Positions 1-6,247 of a stretch of 45,910 nucleotides of DNA are shown piece by piece (position 1 is the stretch's first letter; the number at the start of each line of letters is the position of its first letter). The notes below the pieces were generated by a model. The model saw only the letters and a program-made list of their open reading frames with translations, did no database searches and was not told where the DNA came from. The position numbers and the translations under genes were made by a program. Source of the DNA: Desulfovibrionales bacterium (lineage in GTDB: Bacteria > Desulfobacterota > QYQD01); assembly GCA_028715605.1 (NCBI GenBank), contig JAQURM010000014.1, positions 1 to 45,910 on the forward strand, given 5' to 3'.

Positions 1-524
1 AGAGGTCTGGGGTGCTGATATTACCTATATCTCAACCGATGAGGGCTGGCTGTATCTGGCTTCAGTAAAAGACTTTCACACAAAGGAGGCCGTTGGGCAG
101 GCCATGGGCCCCAGGATGACAAAAGGCCTGGTTCTGGATGCGCTTAGAAAGGCCCTCAAATATCGTCGACCTCTCCCAGGATGTATTATGCATACTGACC
201 GGGGAAGCCAGTATTGCTCGGCAGATTACCAGGAAATGGTAAAGGCTGCCGGAATGCGTCCTTCTATGTCACGTCGCGGCAACTGCTATGACAATGCCCC
301 GACTGAAAGTCTATGGAGTACCTTAAAAATGGAGTTGGTGTATCAGCGCAAGTTTGCAACACGAATGGAGGCTGAAGCAGCGATCAAAGAATACATTGAA
401 ATATTTTACAACCGTATCCGGAGACACTCAGCTATAGGCAACGTTGCTCCGGCTGTATTCGCACAGAAATATTTTATTAAAAGGAGAGCTGCCTAAAGTG
501 GCCCTGTCCACTATTGACAGTACA
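1..524 (+). mobile_element. IS3-family insertion sequence, 3' part only
   Basis: The window opens inside an IS3-family element. The transposase reading frame runs from the window edge to 496 and is followed by a probable right terminal inverted repeat at about 498-524. Read on the reverse strand that repeat begins TGTACTGTCAATAGTGGACA, typical of IS3-group ends with terminal TG/CA. The left end and orfA lie outside the window, so target-site duplication cannot be judged. The element borders the accessory island. Confidence 0.8.
2..496 (+). CDS. IS3-family transposase OrfB, 5' truncated by window edge
   Basis: This is the C-terminal part of an rve/DDE integrase-fold transposase that cuts and joins IS ends. 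In the open frame from base 2 the first catalytic Asp is in GADITYI, the second in HTDRGSQY, and the catalytic Glu in APTESLWSTLK, with the usual C-terminal motif YNRIRRHSAIG after it. The frame is open to the window edge, so the ATG at 104 is internal and not the real start. No frameshift is seen in the visible part, so the protein may be functional if orfA upstream is intact. The identification is secure; the IS subgroup is not resolved. Confidence 0.93.
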   Translation, partial: EVWGADITYISTDEGWLYLASVKDFHTKEAVGQAMGPRMTKGLVLDALRKALKYRRPLPGCIMHTDRGSQYCSADYQEMVKAAGMRPSMSRRGNCYDNAPTESLWSTLKMELVYQRKFATRMEAEAAIKEYIEIFYNRIRRHSAIGNVAPAVFAQKYFIKRRAA

Positions 525-555
525 CCCCAAAGAGTTATGGGGTTAAGAAGTGCTC

Positions 556-675
556 CGGGACGCCCTTAAGTAATGCAATAACTCAACATCGACAGGCGGG
601 AAGAGGGGAGATGAATAAAATTCTTCTATTAAAACTTTCGTGGAAGGGATGGATTTTAAGACGATATGAACGAAA
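556..675 (+). repeat. Leader repeat, copy A (ends across the start of the AlbA-type gene)
   Basis: A segment of two blocks is repeated at 2506-2687. Block 1 starts CGGGACGCCCTTAAGTAA (556) and runs through AGAGGGGAGATGA; I count 3 differences in 59 bases. Block 2 starts TATTAAAAC and runs through ACGATATGAACGA; I count 3 differences in 47 bases. Copy A lacks about 65-70 bases that separate the blocks in copy B. The homology stops just after the downstream ATG, so both cargo genes start inside the repeat. Confidence 0.85.
625..669 (+). pseudogene. HepT-like (DUF86) N-terminal remnant, copy A
   Basis: In the frame ending with TGA at 667-669 the codons read SIKTFVEGMDFKTI and then stop. This resembles part of the N-terminal helix region of HepT/DUF86 proteins (pattern xEDILEAIxxIxxYxEGMDFExF). 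Only the last dozen codons survive in this copy. The TGA overlaps the ATG of the AlbA-type gene (ATGA), so a ribosome finishing this frame could re-initiate there. The HepT assignment is inference from a short stretch and leans on the longer copy at 2602-2681. Confidence 0.45.
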
Positions 676-2324
676 AGGAATTGCAAGATAAACTGAACGA
701 ACTCCGCAGGCTGCCCTCTGAAACAGAGGTGTTTGAATTTAAAGAGGCGAAGAATGATTTTGGCTTCGGCAAACTGGGCAAATATTTTTCGGCCTTGTCA
801 AATGAGGCAAATCTTAAGGGCAAACCATACGCATGGCTGATTTTCGGTATCAAAGACAAGGGCAGGACGATAGTCGGCAGCCGATTCCGCTCAAACCGCA
901 AAGACCTCGACAGCCTTAAAGGCGAGGTAGCCAATAAAACTACTAATCGTATCACTTTTATCGAAATCTATGAACTGCATTTGCCGGAAGGCCGGGTACT
1001 TATGTTACAAGTACCGGCGGCTCCCAAAGGAATACCCATTACATTTGACGGGCATTATTACGGGCGTGACGGAGAAGAATTGTCACCCTTGAATCTGGAG
1101 GAGATCGAACGAATCAGGGCGCAGGCAGTTACAGAAGATTGGAGCGCAGCCATTGTGCATGGCGCGACCATAGAAGACCTTGACCCGGAGGCCATTGCAA
1201 CAGCACGGGAAAACTTCAAGAATAAGTTTCCTGAGCAAGCAAAGGATGTAGATCAGTGGGACGACATCACTTCCCTGAATAAAGCCAAATTAACCATTAA
1301 AGGCAAGATTACCCGTGCAGCGATAATCCTGTTAGGGAAATCGGAATCGGAGCATTTTGTCAGTCCGGCTGAAGCAAAAATACGCTGGCTGCTTAAAGAT
1401 GCTAAAGGAAATGATAAGGACTATCACATTGAAAGCTGTCCGCTGTTGCTGGCGGTTGACAAGATATATACAAAAATCCGCAATCTGAAATACCGCTATA
1501 TCAAAGACGGCACACTTTTCCCTGATGAAGTTGACCAGTATGAACCATTTGTAATCCGCGAGGCTATAAACAATTGTATCGCACATCAGGACTACACCAA
1601 GGGAGGCCGTATTAATGTGGTCGAAATGGAAGACCAGTTGATATTTACAAATCTCGGCAGTTTTATCCCAGGCTCTGTAGAAAAAGTGGTCAAAGAAAAT
1701 GCGCCGGAAGAGCACTACCGCAACAAATTTCTTGCAACGGCCATGTTCAATTTGAAGATGGTTGACACGGCAGGCGGTGGCATAAGAAAAATGTTTAATT
1801 ACCAGCGGGAACGTTTTTTCCCAATGCCTGAATATGACTTGTCCGGCGGGAGAGTAAAGGTAACAGTAATCGGCAAGGTTTTGGATATGGACTTTGCGAG
1901 GGTATTGGCCCGAAATCCTAAACTTTCGTTAGAACAAATTATTGAATTGGACAAAGTACAGAAGAAAAAAAAGCTGACAAACGAAGAACTTAAGAACCTT
2001 AAAGACCTTGGATTGATAGAAGGGAGAAAACCCAATTATTTTATTTCCGCCAAAGTAACTGCCTCTGTTTCCAACGAGGAGCTAAAGGCCCACTACATCA
2101 AGCAGCGGGGACTGGATGATGAATACTACAAAAAATTAATTATCGAGTATTTAAATAAATTTGGAAAATCTCCCAGAAAAAATATTGAGAAGCTACTCTG
2201 GGACAAATTGCCTGATGTTTTAACTGAGGCTCAAAAGAAAAATAAGATTGGCAATTTGCTGTCAATTTTAAGAATGAATGGAACGATTCGGAACAACGGT
2301 TATTCTGACTGGTCTCTTATTTAA
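666..2324 (+). CDS. AlbA_2 (Schlafen-type) domain ATP-binding protein, RecG-like
   Basis: A 552-aa protein. Residues about 10-140 match the AlbA_2/divergent AAA_4 domain: E-F-K-E near residue 25, the glycine-bearing strand AWLIFGIKDKGRTIVG, and YYGRDGEE. Residues about 290-400 match the C-terminal HATPase_c_4 domain found in RecG-like or AlbA_2 regulators (REAINNCIAHQDY, then ADTAGGGIRKMF-like glycine motif). The last 100 residues look like winged-helix DNA-binding segments. Such proteins are common in defence islands and are annotated as putative transcriptional regulators or ATP-dependent helicase-like proteins; their biochemistry is mostly unknown. The ATG lies in the duplicated leader and overlaps the TGA of a HepT-like remnant. 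The stop codon lies in an 11-bp tandem repeat. Family call firm, function open. Confidence 0.85.
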   Translation: MNEKELQDKLNELRRLPSETEVFEFKEAKNDFGFGKLGKYFSALSNEANLKGKPYAWLIFGIKDKGRTIVGSRFRSNRKDLDSLKGEVANKTTNRITFIEIYELHLPEGRVLMLQVPAAPKGIPITFDGHYYGRDGEELSPLNLEEIERIRAQAVTEDWSAAIVHGATIEDLDPEAIATARENFKNKFPEQAKDVDQWDDITSLNKAKLTIKGKITRAAIILLGKSESEHFVSPAEAKIRWLLKDAKGNDKDYHIESCPLLLAVDKIYTKIRNLKYRYIKDGTLFPDEVDQYEPFVIREAINNCIAHQDYTKGGRINVVEMEDQLIFTNLGSFIPGSVEKVVKENAPEEHYRNKFLATAMFNLKMVDTAGGGIRKMFNYQRERFFPMPEYDLSGGRVKVTVIGKVLDMDFARVLARNPKLSLEQIIELDKVQKKKKLTNEELKNLKDLGLIEGRKPNYFISAKVTASVSNEELKAHYIKQRGLDDEYYKKLIIEYLNKFGKSPRKNIEKLLWDKLPDVLTEAQKKNKIGNLLSILRMNGTIRNNGYSDWSLI

Positions 2325-2362
2325 GAGAGTTTTAAGAGAGTTTTAAGAGAGTTTTAAGAGAG
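2320..2362 (+). repeat. Four-copy 11-bp tandem repeat overlapping the stop codon
   Basis: The unit TTTTAAGAGAG occurs four times head to tail (first copy lacks one T), identical otherwise. The TAA stop of the AlbA-type gene is in the first copy, and later copies repeat the same stop triplet in shifting frames. Slippage here would change the 3' untranslated region but not the protein. Confidence 0.95.
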
Positions 2363-2428
2363 TTTACTGAAATATTATTTAAAATCAAATAGATAAAGAC
2401 TCTTACAAAAAGGCTGAAGATATAATTT

Positions 2429-2605
2429 ATGAAACTCCACTTCGACAGCAACCAGGAATACCAGATAGAGGCCATTAGGGCCATCACGGATATATCAGGG
2501 GAAAGCGGGACGCGCTTAAGTAACGCAATAACTCAACATCGACAGGTGGGAAGAGGGGAGATGACCATAAAATTCTTTCCGGCTAAGGAGGATAATTTAA
2601 AATGA
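2429..2605 (+). pseudogene. Type III restriction subunit (Res) N-terminal remnant, copy 1, fused to leader
   Basis: An ORF of 58 codons begins MKLHFDSNQEYQIEAIRA, the N-terminus typical of type III restriction endonuclease Res subunits or related DEAD-box helicases, where it lies just before helicase motif I. After TDISGES the helicase homology ends and the frame runs through the leader repeat to TGA at 2603-2605. The first 77 bases recur at 3429-3505 with only 3 differences. No helicase motif is present, so this is debris. Its TGA overlaps the ATG at 2602 of the HepT-like remnant. Confidence 0.75.
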
Positions 2606-2687
2606 AAACCAAAAAGATATCCTGGAAGCAATGACCAGTATTGAAACGTTCGTGGAAGGGATGGATTTTAAGACGATATGAGCGATA
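2506..2687 (+). repeat. Leader repeat, copy B (ends across the start of the first nucleotidyltransferase)
   Basis: This copy corresponds to 556-675. It begins CGGGACGCGCTTAAGTAA and ends GACGATATGAGCGA, through the ATG of the nucleotidyltransferase gene. It keeps the central 65-70 bases missing from copy A, which contain an AAGGAGG Shine-Dalgarno-like site (2585-2591) and the start of the HepT-like frame. Confidence 0.85.
2602..2681 (+). pseudogene. HepT-like (DUF86) N-terminal remnant, copy B, frameshifted
   Basis: ATG at 2602 follows AAGGAGG by a normal distance. One extra A in the following A-run would give MKNQKDILEAMTSIETFVEG and then MDFKTI-stop. That matches the start of HepT/DUF86 proteins, the HEPN partner of MNT nucleotidyltransferases. 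As written, the ATG frame and the homologous frame differ by one base. The frame ends at TGA 2679-2681, overlapping the ATG of the nucleotidyltransferase (ATGA). The HEPN catalytic region (RxxxxH) is absent, so the protein is dead, but the leader and coupling may persist. Confidence 0.55.
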
Positions 2688-3187
2688 AATTAAACTTCCT
2701 TAAACTGTTTTCAACCCTGAACAATAAGAAGATTCGCTATCTCGTCGCCGGTGGAGTGGCTGTCAATCTTTATGGGATTGAGCGTGCCACAGGCGATATA
2801 GATATCGTTGTTCATCTGGAGCGACATAATCTTGAAAAGTTTGTGGAGGTCATGAAGGGGTTAGGCTTCAAGCCCAAAATTCCGGTGAAACTTGAAGATC
2901 TGTGCAGTAAGGAGATGAGGGACAAATGGGTTCGTGAAAAGGGGATGAAGGTTTTCAGCGTTTATGACCCTCAGAATCCTTATTTCCTATTGGATGTATT
3001 TGTAGAGGAGCCGTTTGACTTTGATAAGGTCTATGAAGAACGGAAAAATATCAAGGCCGGAAATGTAAGGATTCCACTTGTGCCTATAAAACGGCTTATT
3101 GAGATGAAGAAGAAAGTCGGCAGACCACAGGATATTGCCGATGTCTATTATCTTAGAAAAATAGAAAAGGAGTGGGGCGATGAATAA
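2678..3187 (+). CDS. Nucleotidyltransferase-fold protein (AbiEii/DUF6036-like)
   Basis: A 169-aa protein with a nucleotidyltransferase core: the GG motif in YLVAGGVAVNLYGIERATGD near residue 25-45 and the metal-binding D-x-D in GDIDIVV. A third acidic position is plausible in FLLDVFVEE near residue 110. The C-terminal KRLIEMKKKVGRPQDIADV is the helical tail seen in AbiEii-like or DUF6036 proteins, where K and D-x-x-D contact substrate. Family members are often toxins that modify tRNA or proteins with NTPs, but this member's substrate is unknown. The last 8 bases overlap the start of a 61-aa gene, so the two are probably translated together. The start codon lies in the duplicated leader. Confidence 0.82.
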   Translation: MSDKLNFLKLFSTLNNKKIRYLVAGGVAVNLYGIERATGDIDIVVHLERHNLEKFVEVMKGLGFKPKIPVKLEDLCSKEMRDKWVREKGMKVFSVYDPQNPYFLLDVFVEEPFDFDKVYEERKNIKAGNVRIPLVPIKRLIEMKKKVGRPQDIADVYYLRKIEKEWGDE

Positions 3188-3365
3188 AAAGCCACTGTTA
3201 TATTATAGGACGATAGAGCAGATAGAAGAGTACCGGAAACGGCCGGCTCTTCAAAAGATTAAGTGGCTTGAGACACAGATGGAGTTCTTCTATTATGCCA
3301 TGCCTGATAAGGCCAAGAAGATCAGGGAACGTATGCGCGCAGAAAAAAAGACCGCAACCCTTTAA
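3180..3365 (+). CDS. Small basic partner protein of the upstream nucleotidyltransferase
   Basis: A 61-aa protein rich in Lys/Arg, predicted helical (EQIEEYRKRPALQKIKWLE, then KAKKIRERMRAEKK). It begins at ATG 3180 inside the end of the nucleotidyltransferase gene; AAGGAG lies about 8 bases upstream. I recognise no named domain. The overlap and repeated co-occurrence pattern (see also 5198-5422) suggest an accessory or antitoxin role. That role is inference. Confidence 0.7.
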   Translation: MNKKPLLYYRTIEQIEEYRKRPALQKIKWLETQMEFFYYAMPDKAKKIRERMRAEKKTATL

Positions 3366-3428
3366 TAGATAGACTCACTCGTGGATAGCAGGAATATGTC
3401 CTCATAGAAAAAGGGTAGGGGTATTTAC

Positions 3429-3566
3429 ATGAAACTCCACTTCGAGGGCAACCAGGAATACCAGATAGAGGCCATTAGGGCCGTCACGGATATATCAGGG
3501 GAAAGGGACGGGACATTCTTGAAAATTATCACTTTTAGAACAATGGGCATTTCATGTCTGCCGTGA
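3429..3566 (+). pseudogene. Type III restriction subunit (Res) N-terminal remnant, copy 2
   Basis: The same start as at 2429: MKLHFEGNQEYQIEAIRA, then TDISGER, after which homology stops and a random tail reaches TGA at 3564-3566 (45 codons). The break comes at the same base as in copy 1 (after GGGGAAAG) and is again followed within a few bases by CGGGAC. No helicase motifs follow. This is a decayed gene start, not a functional restriction enzyme. Confidence 0.72.
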
Positions 3567-3599
3567 TTTACAGATGTTGGGAACAGAATCGATAGCGTC

Positions 3600-3628
3600 T
3601 TGACGTTATATCACCATAGCGTTATAAT
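3600..3628 (+). promoter_or_regulatory. Sigma70-type promoter of the toxin-antitoxin pair, with possible operator repeats
   Basis: TTGACG (3600-3605), a 17-base spacer and TATAAT (3623-3628) form a near-consensus promoter. CGTTATA occurs twice, at 3604-3610 and 3620-3626, spaced 16 bases, overlapping the spacer and the -10. Such repeats are plausible binding sites for the ribbon-helix-helix antitoxin, giving autorepression. Operator function is inference. Confidence 0.7.
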
Positions 3629-3654
3629 GTTGCTCAAAAACATGGAGGGGCATG

Positions 3655-3888
3655 ATGTCTGCATTGACAAAAAGGGCGACGATTTATTTGGACCCTATGT
3701 TGCACAAGGCCTTGCGTCTGAAGGCGGCGGAGACATCCCGGTCTATGTCCGAGCTGGTCAACCGTGCCGTGCGCCTTTCCCTGGCAGAGGATGCAGAAGA
3801 CCTCGCTGCCTTTGAAGAGCGGGCAGGCGAGCCGCTGGTTGCCTTCGAAGACCTGCTGAAAGACCTTAAGAAGCATGGCCGGATATAA
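3655..3888 (+). CDS. Ribbon-helix-helix antitoxin (CopG/RelB/ParD-like)
   Basis: A 77-aa antitoxin. Residues 4-45 form the DNA-binding RHH unit: beta strand KRATIYLDPMLHKALRLKA, then helices through TSRSMSELVNRAVRLSL. The acidic tail (AEDLAAFEERAGEPLVAFEDLLKDL) is the usual toxin-binding part. I prefer ATG 3655 over ATG 3652 because GGAGG (3644-3648) is 6 bases before it. The stop overlaps the toxin start by 14 bases, the usual order antitoxin-toxin. It probably represses the promoter at 3600-3628. Confidence 0.87.
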   Translation: MSALTKRATIYLDPMLHKALRLKAAETSRSMSELVNRAVRLSLAEDAEDLAAFEERAGEPLVAFEDLLKDLKKHGRI

Positions 3889-4108
3889 CATTTTTCTGCG
3901 GCATTCCGTCGCGAAAGACCTTGACGGCATTCCAAAGAAAGACCTCAGGCGCATAATTGACCGTATCCGGTCACTTGTTCATGACCCAAGGCCCTCCGGC
4001 TGCGAGAAGCTTTCCGGGCAGGAACGATACCGGATTCGGCAAGGAAGATATCGTATTGTTTACTCCATCCAGGACAATAATCTTACTATTTGGATTGTGA
4101 AAGTGTGA
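3875..4108 (+). CDS. RelE/ParE-family toxin, C-terminal tail lost to an in-frame TGA
   Basis: A 77-aa protein of the RelE/ParE fold: SVAKDLDGIPKKDLRRI, then EKLSGQERYRIRQGRYRIVY and IWIVKV. Family members end VKVGHRR-(E/D)-VYR, where the Arg and Tyr of the tail take part in mRNA cleavage in RelE. Here the frame reads VKV, TGA (4106-4108), then HRRDVYRCLG and TAG at 4139-4141. The TGA sits exactly where Gly (GGA) is expected, a single-base change. The product therefore probably lacks its catalytic tail, unless the stop is read through. Base-level checking of the frame confirms the tail is in phase. Either an inactivated toxin or an assembly error. Confidence 0.85.
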   Translation: MAGYNIFLRHSVAKDLDGIPKKDLRRIIDRIRSLVHDPRPSGCEKLSGQERYRIRQGRYRIVYSIQDNNLTIWIVKV

Positions 4109-4223
4109 CACAGACGGGATGTATATCGATGCCTGGGATAGACTTCAGGGACGTCAGTAGTAAGAGGATACTGTGGGTGATATCGCGGGGATTGATAACG
4201 AGCATAGTATCAGGAGGTTTGAT

Positions 4224-4571
4224 ATGCCGCTGCCGGTCTTGGTAAGAAACCTTGTCGACAAAAAAGTAGATGGGTTCTGCAAAAAAACGGTTCCACCCCA
4301 TGTGCTGCACCAGGTAAATCTTTCCTTCAGAATAAGGGGCAACAGTGTCACTATCTTTGAAAATCGGGCGCCGTGGCACGAAGGTATTAAGGAATGGACA
4401 TCCATGAAGATCGCGCAATTCCGGTATGATGAAAAGAGCGACAAGTGGAGGCTTTATTATCCTGACCGGAATGAAAGATGGCGGGAATATCGGGGTATGG
4501 AACCAACAAAAAATATAGACAAAATATTAGCTAAAATAGATGAGGACCCTACAGGGATTTTCTGGGGTTAG
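4224..4571 (+). CDS. DUF3024 family protein
   Basis: A 115-aa protein that matches DUF3024 along its length: NLVDKKVDGFCKKTVPPHV, RIRGNSVTIFE, the WHEGIKEWTSMKIAQFRYD segment, WRLYYPDRNERW, and the conserved end DEDPTGIFWG. Function of the family is unknown; it is often found in mobile or defence-rich regions. I start at ATG 4224 because AGGAGG (4212-4217) lies 6 bases before it; an upstream ATG at 4173 has no such site. It stands alone between the toxin-antitoxin remnant and the second nucleotidyltransferase pair. Confidence 0.8.
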   Translation: MPLPVLVRNLVDKKVDGFCKKTVPPHVLHQVNLSFRIRGNSVTIFENRAPWHEGIKEWTSMKIAQFRYDEKSDKWRLYYPDRNERWREYRGMEPTKNIDKILAKIDEDPTGIFWG

Positions 4572-4659
4572 AGAAGAATGCAAAGACGGAGAGGCGGGAC
4601 ATTCCAGTGCACGTTTTAAATAAAAATGTTGCAGGAGTTACAGAGGCTGTAAGGGGTAT

Positions 4660-5208
4660 ATGGATTTTGAAACGGTTTTAGAAAAGGTTTTGACGGCATT
4701 TGAAAAAGCCGGTATTCGCTATGCCTTGATGGGTGGGTTTGCCCTCGGTATCTGGGGCGTTCACCGCGCCACAGTGGATGTGGATTTCTTAATCGACAGG
4801 GATGACCTGGAGAAGGCCCACAGGATTATGTCTGACTTGACGTATCAACGTCTCCATCACACAGAAAACGTCTCTCAATATGCATCACCCCTAAATATCT
4901 TTGGCGAGGTGGACTTCCTTCATGCCTTCCGTTCGGCATCGCGGCGGATGCTCGAACGGTCTGAAGAGAAAAAGATATGCGGCGGAAAGCTGACTATAAG
5001 GGTCTTAATACCCGAAGATTTGGTTGGATTAAAAGTACAGGCCATGGTAAATGACAATTCAAGATGGACGAGCGATCTTGCTGATATTGAGGGAATAATG
5101 GCTTTACACAAGGCGGAGTTAGACTGGTCAATTATTGAGGAGTATTTTGCCTTGTTTGGTCTGGAGGAGATGGGACAAGAGTTAAGGAGAAGATACTGTG
5201 GCACTTGA
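4660..5208 (+). CDS. Nucleotidyltransferase-fold protein (second locus)
   Basis: A 182-aa protein with the nucleotidyltransferase GG motif in YALMGGFALGIWGVHRATVD (residues about 21-40) and D-x-D in DVDFLID. A third acidic residue is likely in GEVDFLHAF near residue 87. The C-terminal part (IPEDLVGLKVQAMVND, then DLADIEGIMA) resembles AbiEii/DUF6036-type tails. It is only distantly like the protein at 2678 and ends overlapping a 74-aa gene by 11 bases, so the two-gene architecture is repeated with different sequences. Substrate and function unknown. Confidence 0.82.
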   Translation: MDFETVLEKVLTAFEKAGIRYALMGGFALGIWGVHRATVDVDFLIDRDDLEKAHRIMSDLTYQRLHHTENVSQYASPLNIFGEVDFLHAFRSASRRMLERSEEKKICGGKLTIRVLIPEDLVGLKVQAMVNDNSRWTSDLADIEGIMALHKAELDWSIIEEYFALFGLEEMGQELRRRYCGT

Positions 5209-5422
5209 GCAAGAAGAGAGACAGGAGTTGCTAAAGCTCGCCAAGTCGTCCACGCTAAGGGAAGATATGCATCGGTTGGCTTCCAGCCGACGTAATCCCT
5301 TATTGATCGATGGCCGGGTTGACCTAGATAGGTGGTTAGCATTTCTTAACAATTACAACGAGTTTGTCAACCATACTCCTAAGCCCTTCCGCCCCATGTC
5401 AGACCGGGTTATGAAGTTATAG
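5198..5422 (+). CDS. Small partner protein of the second nucleotidyltransferase
   Basis: A 74-aa protein starting with GTG at 5198, preceded by AAGGAGA (5184-5190), inside the end of the nucleotidyltransferase gene. The N-terminal half is helical (EQEERQELLKLAKSSTLRED) and the C-terminal half has VDLDRWLAFLNNYNEFVNH. I know no named domain. It shows no clear similarity to the 61-aa partner at 3180. Translational coupling and pairing suggest an accessory or antitoxin role, by inference. Confidence 0.7.
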   Translation: MALEQEERQELLKLAKSSTLREDMHRLASSRRNPLLIDGRVDLDRWLAFLNNYNEFVNHTPKPFRPMSDRVMKL

Positions 5423-5459
5423 GGGGCAGGGGACGTATGGGATTCGGCGGAGGTCGGAG

Positions 5460-6236
5460 GTGATCCGATTTTGTGTACTGGCCAGTGGCAGTAAGGGAAA
5501 TTGTACGTATCTGGAATCTCAGGGGGCGCGCTTCCTGGTCGATGCGGGATTAAGCGCAACGGAAATCACGAGGCGCTTAAATGCTATCGGGGTTTCTCCG
5601 GATTCTCTGAGCGGTGTCATAGTCACCCATGAACATAATGATCATATCCGCGGGGTCGGTGTTATCTCGCGCCGTTTTGCCCTGCCCGTTTATATGACAT
5701 CTGCTACCTATCGGGCGGCGGCCAGATATCTGGGCCGTATAAAAGAGGTATGCACTGTCGAAAGCGGCCGCTCTTTCACTATCGATAGTATTACCGTTCA
5801 CCCCTTTTCTATCCCTCATGATGCCGCTGATCCGATCGGCCTTTGCGTCAGTAACGCCCGGGTTAAGCTGGGCATCTCCACGGACATGGGGATGGTTACA
5901 CACCTTGCTTCTAATGAACTAAAGGGATGCCATGCTTTGATTATGGAGGCCAATCATGACCCGGAGATGCTGGAATACGGTCCTTATCCGTGGCATCTGA
6001 AACAGAGAATAAAGGGACGATTAGGCCATTTATCAAATTATCAGACCTGCCAGTTACTGGAAGAGATACTCCATCCCGGATTGCAGCACATAGTACTGGC
6101 CCATTTGAGCCAGGTGAATAATCACCCGGAGAAGGCCTATCAAACCGTCAAAAATTTCCTTAAACAGTCTTCGGCTACCACCGGTCTTTCGCTATCCTGG
6201 CAGGATCGGATAGGGAAGTTGGTGGAGATAAGCTAA
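5460..6236 (+). CDS. MBL-fold metallo-hydrolase, YycJ/WalJ type
   Basis: A 258-aa metallo-beta-lactamase-fold protein. The metal motif HEHNDHIRG (H-x-H-x-D-H) is near residue 58, further ligands are likely in EANHDPEML and in the final LAHLSQVNNHPE. The N-terminus FCVLASGSKGNCTYLE is the hallmark of the YycJ/WalJ and related subfamily, thought to be exonucleases acting in DNA repair. It starts at GTG 5460, with a purine-rich GGAGG about 8 bases upstream. It is 11 bases upstream of nadC on the same strand and marks the return from island to core genome. Confidence 0.86.
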   Translation: MIRFCVLASGSKGNCTYLESQGARFLVDAGLSATEITRRLNAIGVSPDSLSGVIVTHEHNDHIRGVGVISRRFALPVYMTSATYRAAARYLGRIKEVCTVESGRSFTIDSITVHPFSIPHDAADPIGLCVSNARVKLGISTDMGMVTHLASNELKGCHALIMEANHDPEMLEYGPYPWHLKQRIKGRLGHLSNYQTCQLLEEILHPGLQHIVLAHLSQVNNHPEKAYQTVKNFLKQSSATTGLSLSWQDRIGKLVEIS

Positions 6237-6247
6237 CCGTTATAAGG

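Noticed and set aside
2320-2362. CRISPR-like array
   Set aside because: Units are 11 bases without spacers; simple tandem repeat.
4106-4108. Selenocysteine TGA in the RelE-like toxin
   Set aside because: The family has Gly here, no SECIS-like hairpin is evident right after it, and no selenoprotein family fits.
4173-4223. Upstream ATG extension of the DUF3024 gene
   Set aside because: AGGAGG sits just before ATG 4224, and family proteins start there; the extra 17 codons look random.
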